A stretch of DNA of 64,000 bases from Dehalococcoidales bacterium (GTDB taxonomy: Bacteria; Chloroflexota; Dehalococcoidia; Dehalococcoidales; UBA5627), in NCBI GenBank assembly GCA_028707255.1, contig JAQTUQ010000003.1, positions 27,344-91,343 of the forward strand, written 5' to 3'. Under the pieces are notes generated by a model. It saw only the letters and a list, made by a program, of their open reading frames with translations. It made no database searches and was not told the DNA's origin. The position numbers and the translations under genes are program-made. Positions 52,059 to 61,568 of this stretch are shown here, in pieces (within the stretch, counting starts at the first letter, position 1; the number at the start of each line of letters is the position of its first letter).

Positions 52059-52474
52059 GTTTTGAGCCTAAAATACTAGGTATCCTCTGCAACTGGTGCT
52101 CTTATTCGGGTGCAGATCTGGCAGGAACTTCGCGTAAGAAGTATCCGGCAAACATCAGGATAATGCGGGTGATGTGCAGCGGAAGGGTGGATCCTGTATT
52201 TATTCTAAAAGCCCTGGAATCGGGTGCCGATGGTGTTTTAATCCTGGGATGCCATCCTGGTGATTGCCATTATACATCGGGTAATTACAAAACCATGCGG
52301 CGCATGGAAATGTTAAAAAAATTAACGGAACAGATGGGAATCGACAGCGACAGGATTCGTCTCGACTGGGTAGCTGCATCGGAAGGCGACAGATTTGCGG
52401 AAATAATCAAGGATATGACGGAAAAAATTAAAAAATTGGGACCTTTCCCCAGAAATGGAGGAGATAATGGCTAA
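52055..52474 (+). CDS. mvhD: MvhD-type hydrogenase iron-sulfur (delta) subunit
   Basis: GILCNWCSYSGADLAGTSRKKYPANIRIMRVMCSGRVDPVFILKALESGADGVLILGCHPGDCHYTSGN. Confidence 0.96.
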   Translation: MSFEPKILGILCNWCSYSGADLAGTSRKKYPANIRIMRVMCSGRVDPVFILKALESGADGVLILGCHPGDCHYTSGNYKTMRRMEMLKKLTEQMGIDSDRIRLDWVAASEGDRFAEIIKDMTEKIKKLGPFPRNGGDNG

Positions 52475-53423
52475 ACCAAAAGTTGCACTCTACTGGGCTG
52501 CCAGTTGCGGTGGTTGCGATATCGCACTTCTGGAAATAGGTGAAAATCTTTTAAAGCTTATCGATGCGGTAGATATAGTATTCTGGCCGGTTGCCATGGA
52601 TGTCAAATACAAGGATGTAGAAGCTATGGAGGACCAGAGCATCGATGTTTGTATTTTCAACGGTTCCATTCGCAGTTCAGAACAGGAGCATATCGCAAAA
52701 CTACTGAGAGCGAAATGCAAGGTTATGATTGCCTACGGAGCCTGCGCCTATCAGGGAGGAATCCCGGGACTGGCCAATATGTATAACCGGGAAATGATAA
52801 TGGAGAGGGCATATCTTGAGACGCCTTCTACGGAAAATCCGGATAAAGTTCTTCCCCAGACCAGCTATCAGGCTCCGGAGGGAGAGCTTACATTACCAAA
52901 ACTATTTGATACCGTCAAAACGCTGGCGCAGACAGTGAAAGTTGAGTATATAATTCCCGGATGCCCGCCGGAAGCGCAAACGACGTGGATGGCGCTGGAA
53001 GCATTGATAACCGGTCAAATGCCCCCTGTTGGAACTGTAATAACAGATAATGCGAAAGCTGTTTGCGATGAGTGTCCGCGAAAACGTGATGTGAAGAAAG
53101 TTAAAAAATTTCACAGAACCTATGAAATCATCAGTGACCCCGAGATATGCCTTTTGGAACAGGGTCTTCCGTGTGCCGGCATTGCTACAAAGGGCGGTTG
53201 CGGTGCCAGATGCCCTATAGCTGGTATGCCATGTACCGGCTGTTATGGCCCGGTAGAAGGCGTAATTGATCAGGGTGCGCACTTTATGAATGCGATTGCT
53301 TCAGTAATCGATTCAAACGATCCTGATGAAATAGAAAAAATTATCGAAGATATCAGAGACCCTGCGGGTACATTCTACCGTTACAGTCTACCTGATTCCA
53401 TATTAAGGAGGGCCAGAGTTTAA
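52467..53423 (+). CDS. mvhG: [NiFe]-hydrogenase small subunit, MvhG type (group 3c-like)
   Basis: YWAASCGGCDIALLEIGENLLKL; AYGACAYQGGIPGLAN; IPGCPPEAQTTW; ATG 52467 behind GGAGGAGATA, track start 52455 less likely. Confidence 0.93.
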   Translation: MAKPKVALYWAASCGGCDIALLEIGENLLKLIDAVDIVFWPVAMDVKYKDVEAMEDQSIDVCIFNGSIRSSEQEHIAKLLRAKCKVMIAYGACAYQGGIPGLANMYNREMIMERAYLETPSTENPDKVLPQTSYQAPEGELTLPKLFDTVKTLAQTVKVEYIIPGCPPEAQTTWMALEALITGQMPPVGTVITDNAKAVCDECPRKRDVKKVKKFHRTYEIISDPEICLLEQGLPCAGIATKGGCGARCPIAGMPCTGCYGPVEGVIDQGAHFMNAIASVIDSNDPDEIEKIIEDIRDPAGTFYRYSLPDSILRRARV

Positions 53424-54880
53424 TGAGAAAGATAAGTATAGACCCGATTACCAGGCTTGAAGGCCACGGTAAAATAGAGATATTCCTTAACGACGAAGGA
53501 AGGGTAGAGAACAGTTATTTTCAGGTACCGGAACTGCGTGGCTTTGAAAAGTTTTCGGAAGGAAGATTAGCTGAGGATATGCCTCAGATTACCCAGAGGA
53601 TTTGCGGCGTATGCCCGGAGGCGCATCATTTGGCATCAGCAAAAACACTCGATGCTTTATTTCATGTAACTCCGACAAGTACTGCCAGAAAATTACGCGA
53701 ACTTTTATACAATGCCTTTTATGTTACCGACCATACCACACATTTTTATATTCTGGGCGGTCCGGATTTCGTTATGGGGCCGGAAGCCCCGGTTGCAGAG
53801 CGTAATATTATCGGTGTTATCGGAAAAGTCGGCCTTGAATTGGGTGGGGCGGTTATCAATACCCGTAAAAAATGCCATCATATAATCGGCTTGCTTGGCG
53901 GCAAAGCAGTTCATCCGGTTTTCGGATTGCCGGGTGGGGTAAGCAGGGGAATCAATCAAGAAGAGCGGCAGGAAATAGAAAGCATCGCCAGGGATTGTAT
54001 TGAATTTTCCAAGTTGTCATTAAAGGTTTTTAACGATATTGTTCTTGCCAATAAAGAATATGTGGATATGATCGTCAGTGATGCTTATACCCATAAGACA
54101 TATTCTATGGGTCTGGTCGATGAAAATAACAAGGTTAATTACTACGACGGAAAGATAAGAGTTGTCGACCCTGATGGAAATGAGTTTGCCAAATTCGAAC
54201 CTAAAGATTATCTCGAACATATTGCAGAGCACGTGGAACCGTGGAGTTATATCAAGTTCCCATATCTGAAAAAGGTAGGATGGAAAGGCTTCGCGGATGG
54301 CAAAGACAGCGGCGTTTTCCGTGTTGCTCCTATGGCTCGGCTTAATGCATCGGATGGCATGGCGACTCCCCTGGCACAGGAAGAGTACGAGAGATTGTAT
54401 TCGACACTCGGTGGTAAACCGGTGCATCATACTCTGGCGATTCATTGGGCAAGGCTGGTTGAAATGGTACAGGCTGCGGAGACACTGCTTGCCTTGAGTA
54501 CCGACCCGGAAATTACCAGTGACGATTTAAGAAACATTCCTACCGCGACTCCTGATGAAGGCGTAGGCATTGTTGAAGCGCCGAGGGGTACTTTAATTCA
54601 TCATTATCAAACTGACGAGAAGGGTATAATAAAGAAAGCCAATTTGATTGTAGCCACCGTAAATAACGGGGCTGCCGTAAATATGTCTATTAATAAAGCG
54701 GCTCGGGCTCTTATACAACCGGATAAAGAGATAACGGAAGGATTGTTGAATCGTATAGAAATGGCATGGCGTCCCTATGATTTATGTCTGGCTTGCGCCA
54801 GCCACAATTTACCCGGGCATCCGGCAATGCCAATGTACGTTTATGATAAAAATAAACAAATAATAAAAAGCTGGGAATAG
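53423..54880 (+). CDS. mvhA: [NiFe]-hydrogenase large subunit, MvhA type (group 3c-like)
   Basis: ITQRICGVCPEAHHLASAKTLD (L1) and RPYDLCLACASHNLPGHP (L2) Ni ligand motifs. Confidence 0.95.
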   Translation: MRKISIDPITRLEGHGKIEIFLNDEGRVENSYFQVPELRGFEKFSEGRLAEDMPQITQRICGVCPEAHHLASAKTLDALFHVTPTSTARKLRELLYNAFYVTDHTTHFYILGGPDFVMGPEAPVAERNIIGVIGKVGLELGGAVINTRKKCHHIIGLLGGKAVHPVFGLPGGVSRGINQEERQEIESIARDCIEFSKLSLKVFNDIVLANKEYVDMIVSDAYTHKTYSMGLVDENNKVNYYDGKIRVVDPDGNEFAKFEPKDYLEHIAEHVEPWSYIKFPYLKKVGWKGFADGKDSGVFRVAPMARLNASDGMATPLAQEEYERLYSTLGGKPVHHTLAIHWARLVEMVQAAETLLALSTDPEITSDDLRNIPTATPDEGVGIVEAPRGTLIHHYQTDEKGIIKKANLIVATVNNGAAVNMSINKAARALIQPDKEITEGLLNRIEMAWRPYDLCLACASHNLPGHPAMPMYVYDKNKQIIKSWE

Positions 54881-54893
54881 AATACATAATACT

Positions 54894-55385
54894 TTGAAGA
54901 CATTAGTATTAGGATTGGGTAACCCTTATATCTGCGACGACAGTGCTGGATTGAAAGTAATTAAGTTGCTGGAAAAGAGGTTATCCAATCCTGATGTTAC
55001 CTTAAATGAAACCAGTTTGGCCGGTATCAATTTACTTGATTATCTGGTAGGTTATGATAAAGCCATCATAGTAGACGCCATTCAATCCCCGAATGGCAAG
55101 CCGGGTAGTATTTATAGGTTAACTCCTGAGGAATTCGATACCACTTGCCATACTACCTCAAGCCATGACATAGGTGTTATCGCTGCAATAGAGTTGGGAA
55201 AGAGATTGGAATTATCGATGCCAAAGATAATAGAGATAGTCGGTATTGAAGCGGGTGATGTCAGCACGCTGACAGAGGAATGTACTCCTGATGTTGATGC
55301 CGCAATCCCCATAGCAGTAGATATGATAGTTAAAGAAGTTCAAGTAACTCATGTCCGAAGATGTTTTTTGAGTTTTTTAGATTGA
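54894..55385 (+). CDS. Hydrogenase maturation protease (HycI/HyaD family)
   Basis: LVLGLGNPYICDDSAGLKVIKLL; AIIVDAIQSPNGKPGSIYRL; TTSSHDIGV; TTG start, directly downstream of mvhA. Confidence 0.93.
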   Translation: MKTLVLGLGNPYICDDSAGLKVIKLLEKRLSNPDVTLNETSLAGINLLDYLVGYDKAIIVDAIQSPNGKPGSIYRLTPEEFDTTCHTTSSHDIGVIAAIELGKRLELSMPKIIEIVGIEAGDVSTLTEECTPDVDAAIPIAVDMIVKEVQVTHVRRCFLSFLD

Positions 55386-55452
55386 TATTATATCTTGGAA
55401 AACTGATAAAATAATATACAATACAATAAACGGATAGTATAATAATTATACA

Positions 55453-56544
55453 ATGTCCATGTTAGAACAAAAACAATATCCTCAGATGCGCCAGGAAGTG
55501 AGACAATTCCTCAGGATTGAACAGGCAGACCTGCTGGAAATGCCTCTGAGCGAACTCAATTCTATAATAAACGAAATCGAACATAATCAGGTATTCCAAA
55601 AGTTATATAAAAAAGAAAAAATAATTCGCTATAAAAGACAGAATAAAACTGAAATATCCAGGAATTATTTAGAATTAAAAGAAGAGGTAATAGCTGACAA
55701 CAATTCTCCTGACGTAGAAGCGCTTTTGACAAATAAAAACAGGATTATTGAATACATCAGGGAAATAGGACAGGAGAAGTTTAAAAAATACTTTCTTTTC
55801 CCGGAAGAAGGTTTCTCTGATGCTGAACTTGCGGAGAAATGTGATCTTGAAATATCACAGGTGAAAGAGATCAATGCCCTGGTTGATGATATTGCAATAC
55901 TGGATGAGTTTTATAATCCGTCGGTTATGAATACTAACAATATAAATTATTATAAAATTGCCTCTATTGAACGAGATAAAACAGGTTTTACTATATGCTA
56001 TCTTTCGAGTGCGTTAAATAAGGGCTGCTATGAAATAGACTATGAAAAATTTGAGATTATAACCAGTGCCAATAATCTCAGTGATATTGAAGTTAAAGAG
56101 GCAAAAAATATATTTCATAAACTCGAAATTATCAATAAATGTAAAGAAACATTACATCGGATATTAATTTATATTATTGAAATACAGGGGACTTATCTGG
56201 ATTCGGGAGATGACAGACTTATTCGACCGTTGAGTCAAAAAGAGCTGGCTATCAATATAGGTGTTACTCCCAGCGCGGTATGCCGGGCGATCAAGTGCCG
56301 GACTATAGTTACACCGCAGGGTAAAGAGGTCATCTTGAAGGACTTATTCCCGGGACCAAAAAAATTTAAAATTACAATTCTAAAAAAAATTATTGAAACC
56401 GAAGCCGGACTATTGTCTGATGCGCAAATAAAGAAGATTCTTCAGGAACAGTATGGAATTAATATTTCCAGGCGTTCGGTTACGAATTTAAGAAATATTA
56501 TTAAAGTTCCGCCTAAGAATAAGTGCAGGTCAGTTAGGAGATAG
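55453..56544 (+). CDS. rpoN: Divergent RNA polymerase sigma-54 factor
   Basis: LSQKELAINIGVTPSAVCRAIKCRTIVTPQGKEVILKDLFP DNA-binding region; RpoN-box-like SRRSVTNLRN (56467-56496); N-term QEVRQFLRIEQADLLEMPLSELNSIINEIEHNQVF. Confidence 0.8.
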   Translation: MSMLEQKQYPQMRQEVRQFLRIEQADLLEMPLSELNSIINEIEHNQVFQKLYKKEKIIRYKRQNKTEISRNYLELKEEVIADNNSPDVEALLTNKNRIIEYIREIGQEKFKKYFLFPEEGFSDAELAEKCDLEISQVKEINALVDDIAILDEFYNPSVMNTNNINYYKIASIERDKTGFTICYLSSALNKGCYEIDYEKFEIITSANNLSDIEVKEAKNIFHKLEIINKCKETLHRILIYIIEIQGTYLDSGDDRLIRPLSQKELAINIGVTPSAVCRAIKCRTIVTPQGKEVILKDLFPGPKKFKITILKKIIETEAGLLSDAQIKKILQEQYGINISRRSVTNLRNIIKVPPKNKCRSVRR

Positions 56545-56548
56545 GTAG

Positions 56549-58495
56549 ATGAGTATTATCTTTACAGAAAAAGACAAATGCAAAGGCTGCTATGCCTGTA
56601 TTCGTTTCTGTCCTGTTAAAGCTATAAAAGTTGAAGATGGATTAGCGCAGGTTATGAAAGATAGATGCATAGTCTGTGGCAATTGCCTTAAAGTTTGTGT
56701 TACGAACGCAAAACGTACGGAAAGCGATGTGAGTTTAGTCTGGCAGTTGTTGGGGATGAATAAAAATGTCATAGCTGTGATGTCGTCATCTTTTCCGGCG
56801 GCTTTGCCTGCGATTGTTCCGGGGAATCTGATTTCTGCTTTAAAGAAATTAGGTTTTAGTGAGGTAATGGAAGATTCATTTGGTGCTGAACTTATCGGTA
56901 AAGAATATGCACGTCAGTTTAATGAGCCATCTAATAAAACTATACTTACTTCTAACTGTCCCGCTGTAGTGAGCTATATCGAGAAATACTATCCCAAATT
57001 AATTAATAACCTTGCTCATATTGTATCTCCGATGGTTGCAACGGGAAGATTGATAAAGAAATATTTCGACCCTGATGCTAAAATAGTATTTATCGGACCA
57101 TGCGTAGCAAAAAAAGCTGAAGCGAGGGATGAGGGTTGTATTGGAGCTATCGATGCAGTGCTGACTTTTGCCGATTTGAAAGAGATGTTTGCGGCTAAAG
57201 GTATTAATCCAGAAACTCAAGGCGAATCCGGATTTTTTGGGCCACATCCTGATTTAGGAAGATTGGTATCTATATCAGGGGGGCTATTAAAAATATCCGG
57301 ACTCTCGGATGACATACAAAAGAATGATATTATCAGTGCTCATGGCAGAGAATATGTAGCAAAGATCTTGAAAGAATATTCCATGGGAGAAATAGATGCC
57401 AAGATGATAAATCTATATTTCTGCCATGGTTGTATAGATGGGCCGGTGATTGATAATGATTTGAGTGTATTCAGGCGAAAAGAACTAATAGTTAAATACA
57501 CTGAAAATATGAGTGATCCTCAACAAACCGAAAAGGATATCCAGGAGTTCGGAAATATTAATCTGAGCCGCTTATTTAATCCACAAAATGTGAGTTTATC
57601 CAGTCCCGATGACGAAGCCATAGATGATATTTTAGAAACTATGAATAGACTCAGGCCTGAAAATCAGTTTAATTGCGGAGCTTGCGGTTATAACTCCTGT
57701 CGAGAACTTGCTATAGCTGTGTGTCAGGGATTGGCTGAGATAGAAATGTGCTGGCCTTATTTACATAATCATCTTCAGGAAACGCAGGAAGAGTTGATAC
57801 AAGCTGAAAAACTGACATCATTAGGGCAGCTAGCAGCTTCTGTTGCACACGAAATAAATAATCCATTATCAGGTGTTCTGGTATATACTCAATTGATAGC
57901 TAAGAGATTAAAAAATGACCAATTTTCCAAAGATACTACCCTGGATTACCTAAATAAAATGGAGACAGAGCTTCATCGCAGCACAAAACTGGTCAGAAGC
58001 CTTCTGGATTTCTCAAGACAATCAGTTCCGAAATTTGCAGAAGTAAATATTAATGATATAGTTGAGCGGAGTTATGATCTTGGTATACATTCTACTGAAC
58101 TGCAGTTTATAAAAATAAATAAAGAAATGTCTTCGGATTTACCTGTAATTATAGCTGATGCTGACCAGATTCAGCAGGTTTGCACCAACCTTATTATCAA
58201 TGCGATACATGCAATGCCGGATGGAGGAGAATTAACTCTCAGGACATTAACCGATGGAATATATGTAAAAATTGAGGTTATTGATACAGGGGTGGGTATA
58301 AAATCGGAAAATATGCGGAAATTATTTACCCCATTTTTTACTACGAAAAAGGATAATAAAGGTGTGGGTTTAGGATTAGCTATATCCTATGGTATCGTGC
58401 AGCGGCATCATGGGAAAATCGATGTAAAATCAGTAGAAGGACATGGCGCTAAATTTACAATATGTTTACCGGTGAAATATGCAGAAGACAACTAA
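56549..58495 (+). CDS. Sensor histidine kinase with ferredoxin + [FeFe]-hydrogenase-like (H-cluster) domain + 4Fe-4S domain
   Basis: 2x[4Fe-4S]; TSNCPAVVSYIEKYYP, GPCVAKKAEA, FCHGCIDGP (H-cluster-like Cys motifs); NCGACGYNSCRELA; VAHEINNPLSGVLVYTQL HisKA; GVGLGLAISYGIVQRHHG HATPase. Confidence 0.92.
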   Translation: MSIIFTEKDKCKGCYACIRFCPVKAIKVEDGLAQVMKDRCIVCGNCLKVCVTNAKRTESDVSLVWQLLGMNKNVIAVMSSSFPAALPAIVPGNLISALKKLGFSEVMEDSFGAELIGKEYARQFNEPSNKTILTSNCPAVVSYIEKYYPKLINNLAHIVSPMVATGRLIKKYFDPDAKIVFIGPCVAKKAEARDEGCIGAIDAVLTFADLKEMFAAKGINPETQGESGFFGPHPDLGRLVSISGGLLKISGLSDDIQKNDIISAHGREYVAKILKEYSMGEIDAKMINLYFCHGCIDGPVIDNDLSVFRRKELIVKYTENMSDPQQTEKDIQEFGNINLSRLFNPQNVSLSSPDDEAIDDILETMNRLRPENQFNCGACGYNSCRELAIAVCQGLAEIEMCWPYLHNHLQETQEELIQAEKLTSLGQLAASVAHEINNPLSGVLVYTQLIAKRLKNDQFSKDTTLDYLNKMETELHRSTKLVRSLLDFSRQSVPKFAEVNINDIVERSYDLGIHSTELQFIKINKEMSSDLPVIIADADQIQQVCTNLIINAIHAMPDGGELTLRTLTDGIYVKIEVIDTGVGIKSENMRKLFTPFFTTKKDNKGVGLGLAISYGIVQRHHGKIDVKSVEGHGAKFTICLPVKYAEDN

Positions 58496-59837
58496 AATCG
58501 TAATAGTCGATGATGAAGAAATAATACGTAATTCCTTTTCCGATTGGCTTAGGGATCTTGGTTATCGTGTATTTGAAGCAGGGACAGGAATCGAATCATT
58601 AAAGATAATAAAGGATGAAAAACCGAATATTGCTATCGTAGATCTTATTATGCCGGGAATGGATGGCGTCGAAGTATTAAAAAGAGCCAAGGAAATATAT
58701 CCTGGTATCGAAGTAATAATTATGACGGCTTACGGAAGTATTCCAACAGCAGTAAACGCCGTAAGGGCAGGAGCATGCGACTTTATTGAGAAACCTTTCT
58801 GCCCCGAAAAGGTGGAAATTTTAATAGAGAAGATAATAGAGCATAAGAAGGTAGTGGAGGAAAATATTTTACTTCGTCAGAAATTGGATGAACGATGTAA
58901 TTTTGAGAATATTATCTATAAAAGCGCCAAAATGCAGAGAGTTGTCGAATTAGTCAGAGCTGTATCTAAAAGTAATGCTAATGTACTGATAACCGGAGAA
59001 AGCGGTACGGGAAAAGAGTTGATAGCAAGGGCAGTACATAACTACAGCCATCGCCAGAATAAACCATTTGTGGCTATAAGTTGTGCTGCTCTGCCCGAGA
59101 CTATTCTTGAGAGTGAATTGTTCGGACATGAGAAAGGTTCTTTTACAGGTGCGCATATTCAGAGAAAAGGAAAATTTGAGATTGCCGATAACGGTACCCT
59201 GTTTATGGATGAAATCGGTGATATGAGCATTAATATCCAAGTTTATCTTTTGAGGGTTTTGGAGGAACAAGAATTCACGCGTGTCGGCGGAAATGACCTG
59301 GTTAAAGTAGATGTGAGGATAATTTCGGCAACAAATAAGGATCTGAAGGAATCTATAGCTAAAGGAAAATTTCGTGAAGATCTTTATTATCGCCTAAATG
59401 TAGTAAATATTGAATTGCCCGCACTGCGGCAAAGAACGGAAGACATTCCTTTACTTGCTGGATATTTCTTAAAAAAGTTTGCTGCCGAAAACAAGAAGGA
59501 AGTAAGTGGCTTTGCTCCTAAAGTTATGGATTTTCTGTTGAAATATGAATGGCCTGGAAATGTCAGAGAATTAGAAAATGCGATAGAAAGAGCGGTTGTA
59601 CTGGCCAGGAATAATGTTATTAATACAGATGATTTACCTCAGCAAACACTGCGATCAACCGATTTGATTACATCAAAGGAAAGCATAAAAGATGTTGAAA
59701 AGAAACACATTATAAATGTATTGAAAGAATCAGGCTGTAATTATAGTAAAGCTGCCGCTATTCTTGGGATTTCCAGGGTTACTTTATATAATAAAATTAA
59801 AGTTTATGAAATAGACGTAAATAAAGCCGCTAATTAA
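58479..59837 (+). CDS. NtrC-family sigma-54-dependent response regulator
   Basis: REC; GESGTGKELIARAVH Walker A; GHEKGSFTGAHIQRKGKFE (GAFTGA-type loop); C-terminal Fis-like HTH YSKAAAILGISRVTLYNKI. Confidence 0.97.
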   Translation: MQKTTKIVIVDDEEIIRNSFSDWLRDLGYRVFEAGTGIESLKIIKDEKPNIAIVDLIMPGMDGVEVLKRAKEIYPGIEVIIMTAYGSIPTAVNAVRAGACDFIEKPFCPEKVEILIEKIIEHKKVVEENILLRQKLDERCNFENIIYKSAKMQRVVELVRAVSKSNANVLITGESGTGKELIARAVHNYSHRQNKPFVAISCAALPETILESELFGHEKGSFTGAHIQRKGKFEIADNGTLFMDEIGDMSINIQVYLLRVLEEQEFTRVGGNDLVKVDVRIISATNKDLKESIAKGKFREDLYYRLNVVNIELPALRQRTEDIPLLAGYFLKKFAAENKKEVSGFAPKVMDFLLKYEWPGNVRELENAIERAVVLARNNVINTDDLPQQTLRSTDLITSKESIKDVEKKHIINVLKESGCNYSKAAAILGISRVTLYNKIKVYEIDVNKAAN

Positions 59838-59941
59838 TTATCTTCCGCGTTGAACTAACTCTAATACTTACTTGCTATTATTAGTAATTATGCTGCTATT
59901 CGGTTATGGTGGCCTTTGCCCTTGGTTTGGATTACCAATGA

Positions 59942-60217
59942 TTAGAGTTTTATGGTTATTTCAGCATACTCCTTCGGGGTAAAACCTTTCCATGAGCTAT
60001 TAGGTCTGACCATAATGTATTATCCTCGCCATTCTCTAATAACGCTCCGGGCATGATATATGTAGATAAATCGGTTCGTGTTCAGGCATTCATCTCGAAA
60101 TCTTTTATTCAAGCTTTCAGCACAAGCATTCTCTATCGGTTTCCCGGGACGGATGAAATTGAGTTTTATGCCTTTACGGTCCTTCCCAGTCGCTATTCTA
60201 CACATTTTTATGCTCAT
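59942..60217 (-). mobile_element. IS3-type transposase OrfB C-terminal remnant (degenerate)
   Basis: GKPIENACAESLNKRFRDECLN..ARSVIREWRG*YIMVRPNSSWKGFTPKEYAEITIKL*: integrase-core tail with an in-frame stop and no 5' part. Confidence 0.82.
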
Positions 60218-60377
60218 CTGTTAATGGGGAGCAGTATATTACTTTATTCTTTTCTATTTTCTCTTTATAAAACAGCTTCGATAAAGGACAAAATAAGCAA
60301 TATGAATCTTCGTAACATTAACAGCGATGAAAAAACTCAAGGATAATTATTTTAGCTCATATTTATTATTTTTATTA

Positions 60378-60394
60378 TTGGCAAGAAAATTGCG
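60378..60394 (+). promoter_or_regulatory. Predicted sigma-54 (-24/-12) promoter
   Basis: TTGGCAAGAAAATTGCG: GG (60380-60381) and GC (60392-60393) separated by exactly 10 nt; 43 bp upstream of the ATG at 60436. Confidence 0.8.
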
Positions 60395-60435
60395 TTAATA
60401 TAAAGTTAGAACGAAAAATAAAAGGAGAACAAATA

Positions 60436-61452
60436 ATGAAACCGATATTAATAGTAGATGATGAAATTTCTATCCGGGAAGCCTTGAAAGATTGGTTAAC
60501 AGATAATGGTTATGATGTTAAAACAGCAGAAAGTGGAGAAGACGCTTTAGAGGCTATAGAAGAGCAGGATTTTGGTATGGCTATTCTCGATTTAAAGCTG
60601 CCCGGTAAAAATGGGTTAGAGGTATTTAAGGAAGCACGTACCAAACATCCACGACTTAATGGTATTTTTATCACAGCTTATCCCTCGATAGATACAGCTG
60701 TCGAAGCTATGAAAGACGGAGCAGTCGATTATTTAACCAAACCACTCGATCTAAATGAATTAGAAAAGCTGATACGTGAAAAACTAGGGCCGATGCAGAT
60801 AGAAGTACGTAAGCAAGAAGCGAAAGTAGAAACAGTAATTGAAACTAAGGAGGATACCACTCCGGCAATCGAAGAGAATATAGCAATTGCTCCTGAGGAT
60901 ATACCCGAGCATATTAGACTGGGGCAGGTGTATTACGATAATGCGAAATATAACGACGCTATTAAAGAGTTCAGTTCAGTTATCGCAGTATCTCCTGAGA
61001 ATATAGATGCCAGAATCGGCCTGAGGAAAGCTCAAGAATCTAATTATAATGAATCGATTGGTGGTGTGGCTCAACTGAAGACAGGGGGTAAAATAACAGA
61101 ATGCATATGGATGAAGATGGGGATGGTGGATTTCCGTATATGTACCAGTGAGCATAATTGTACTAGTTGCCAGTTCGATCAGGAAATGCAGCAAAAGATG
61201 GCAGGCGGGGAATCTGTCGAACTTGATAATACCATGGAGAAATTAAAGGAGCTTCCTGGTACACGAAGATCTTGTCGCTATGCCATAAAAGGAGATGTAT
61301 CGAGCAGAATTTGCAGCCGCCTATTCCAATGTAAGGTATGTGAATTTAATCAGGGAATGGAAGATGCCTTACGACAAAAACTGCAAAAACTTGCTGCTCG
61401 TCGTGAAGCACTTGCCAGAAGGGAAGAAAAAAATAATACTCAAACCAACTAA
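60436..61452 (+). CDS. Response regulator with REC, TPR-like segment and C-terminal Cys-rich domain
   Basis: ILIVDDEISIREALKDWL..LDLKLPGKNG..YLTKPLD; LGQVYYDNAKYNDAIKEFSSVIAVSPENIDARIGL; CTSEHNCTSCQFDQEM and CSRLFQCKVCEFNQGMEDALRQKL. Confidence 0.88.
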   Translation: MKPILIVDDEISIREALKDWLTDNGYDVKTAESGEDALEAIEEQDFGMAILDLKLPGKNGLEVFKEARTKHPRLNGIFITAYPSIDTAVEAMKDGAVDYLTKPLDLNELEKLIREKLGPMQIEVRKQEAKVETVIETKEDTTPAIEENIAIAPEDIPEHIRLGQVYYDNAKYNDAIKEFSSVIAVSPENIDARIGLRKAQESNYNESIGGVAQLKTGGKITECIWMKMGMVDFRICTSEHNCTSCQFDQEMQQKMAGGESVELDNTMEKLKELPGTRRSCRYAIKGDVSSRICSRLFQCKVCEFNQGMEDALRQKLQKLAARREALARREEKNNTQTN

Positions 61453-61469
61453 ATAGATATATAGGTAAA

Positions 61470-61504
61470 CAAGAAGTGCACCATTATTGTCGGTGCACTT
61501 CTTG
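61470..61504. terminator. Possible bidirectional terminator hairpin between convergent genes
   Basis: CAAGAAGTGCACC-ATTATTGTC-GGTGCACTTCTTG perfect inverted repeat. Confidence 0.7.
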
Positions 61505-61568
61505 TTATTAGGGAAAAATCTGGGAATGCTATACTGTAAGGAATATCAGGTAATAATTATCGGTATCT

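Noticed and set aside
59942-60217. Functional IS3 element
   Set aside because: Only the C-terminal part of OrfB remains with an in-frame TAA; no OrfA and no clear terminal inverted repeats.
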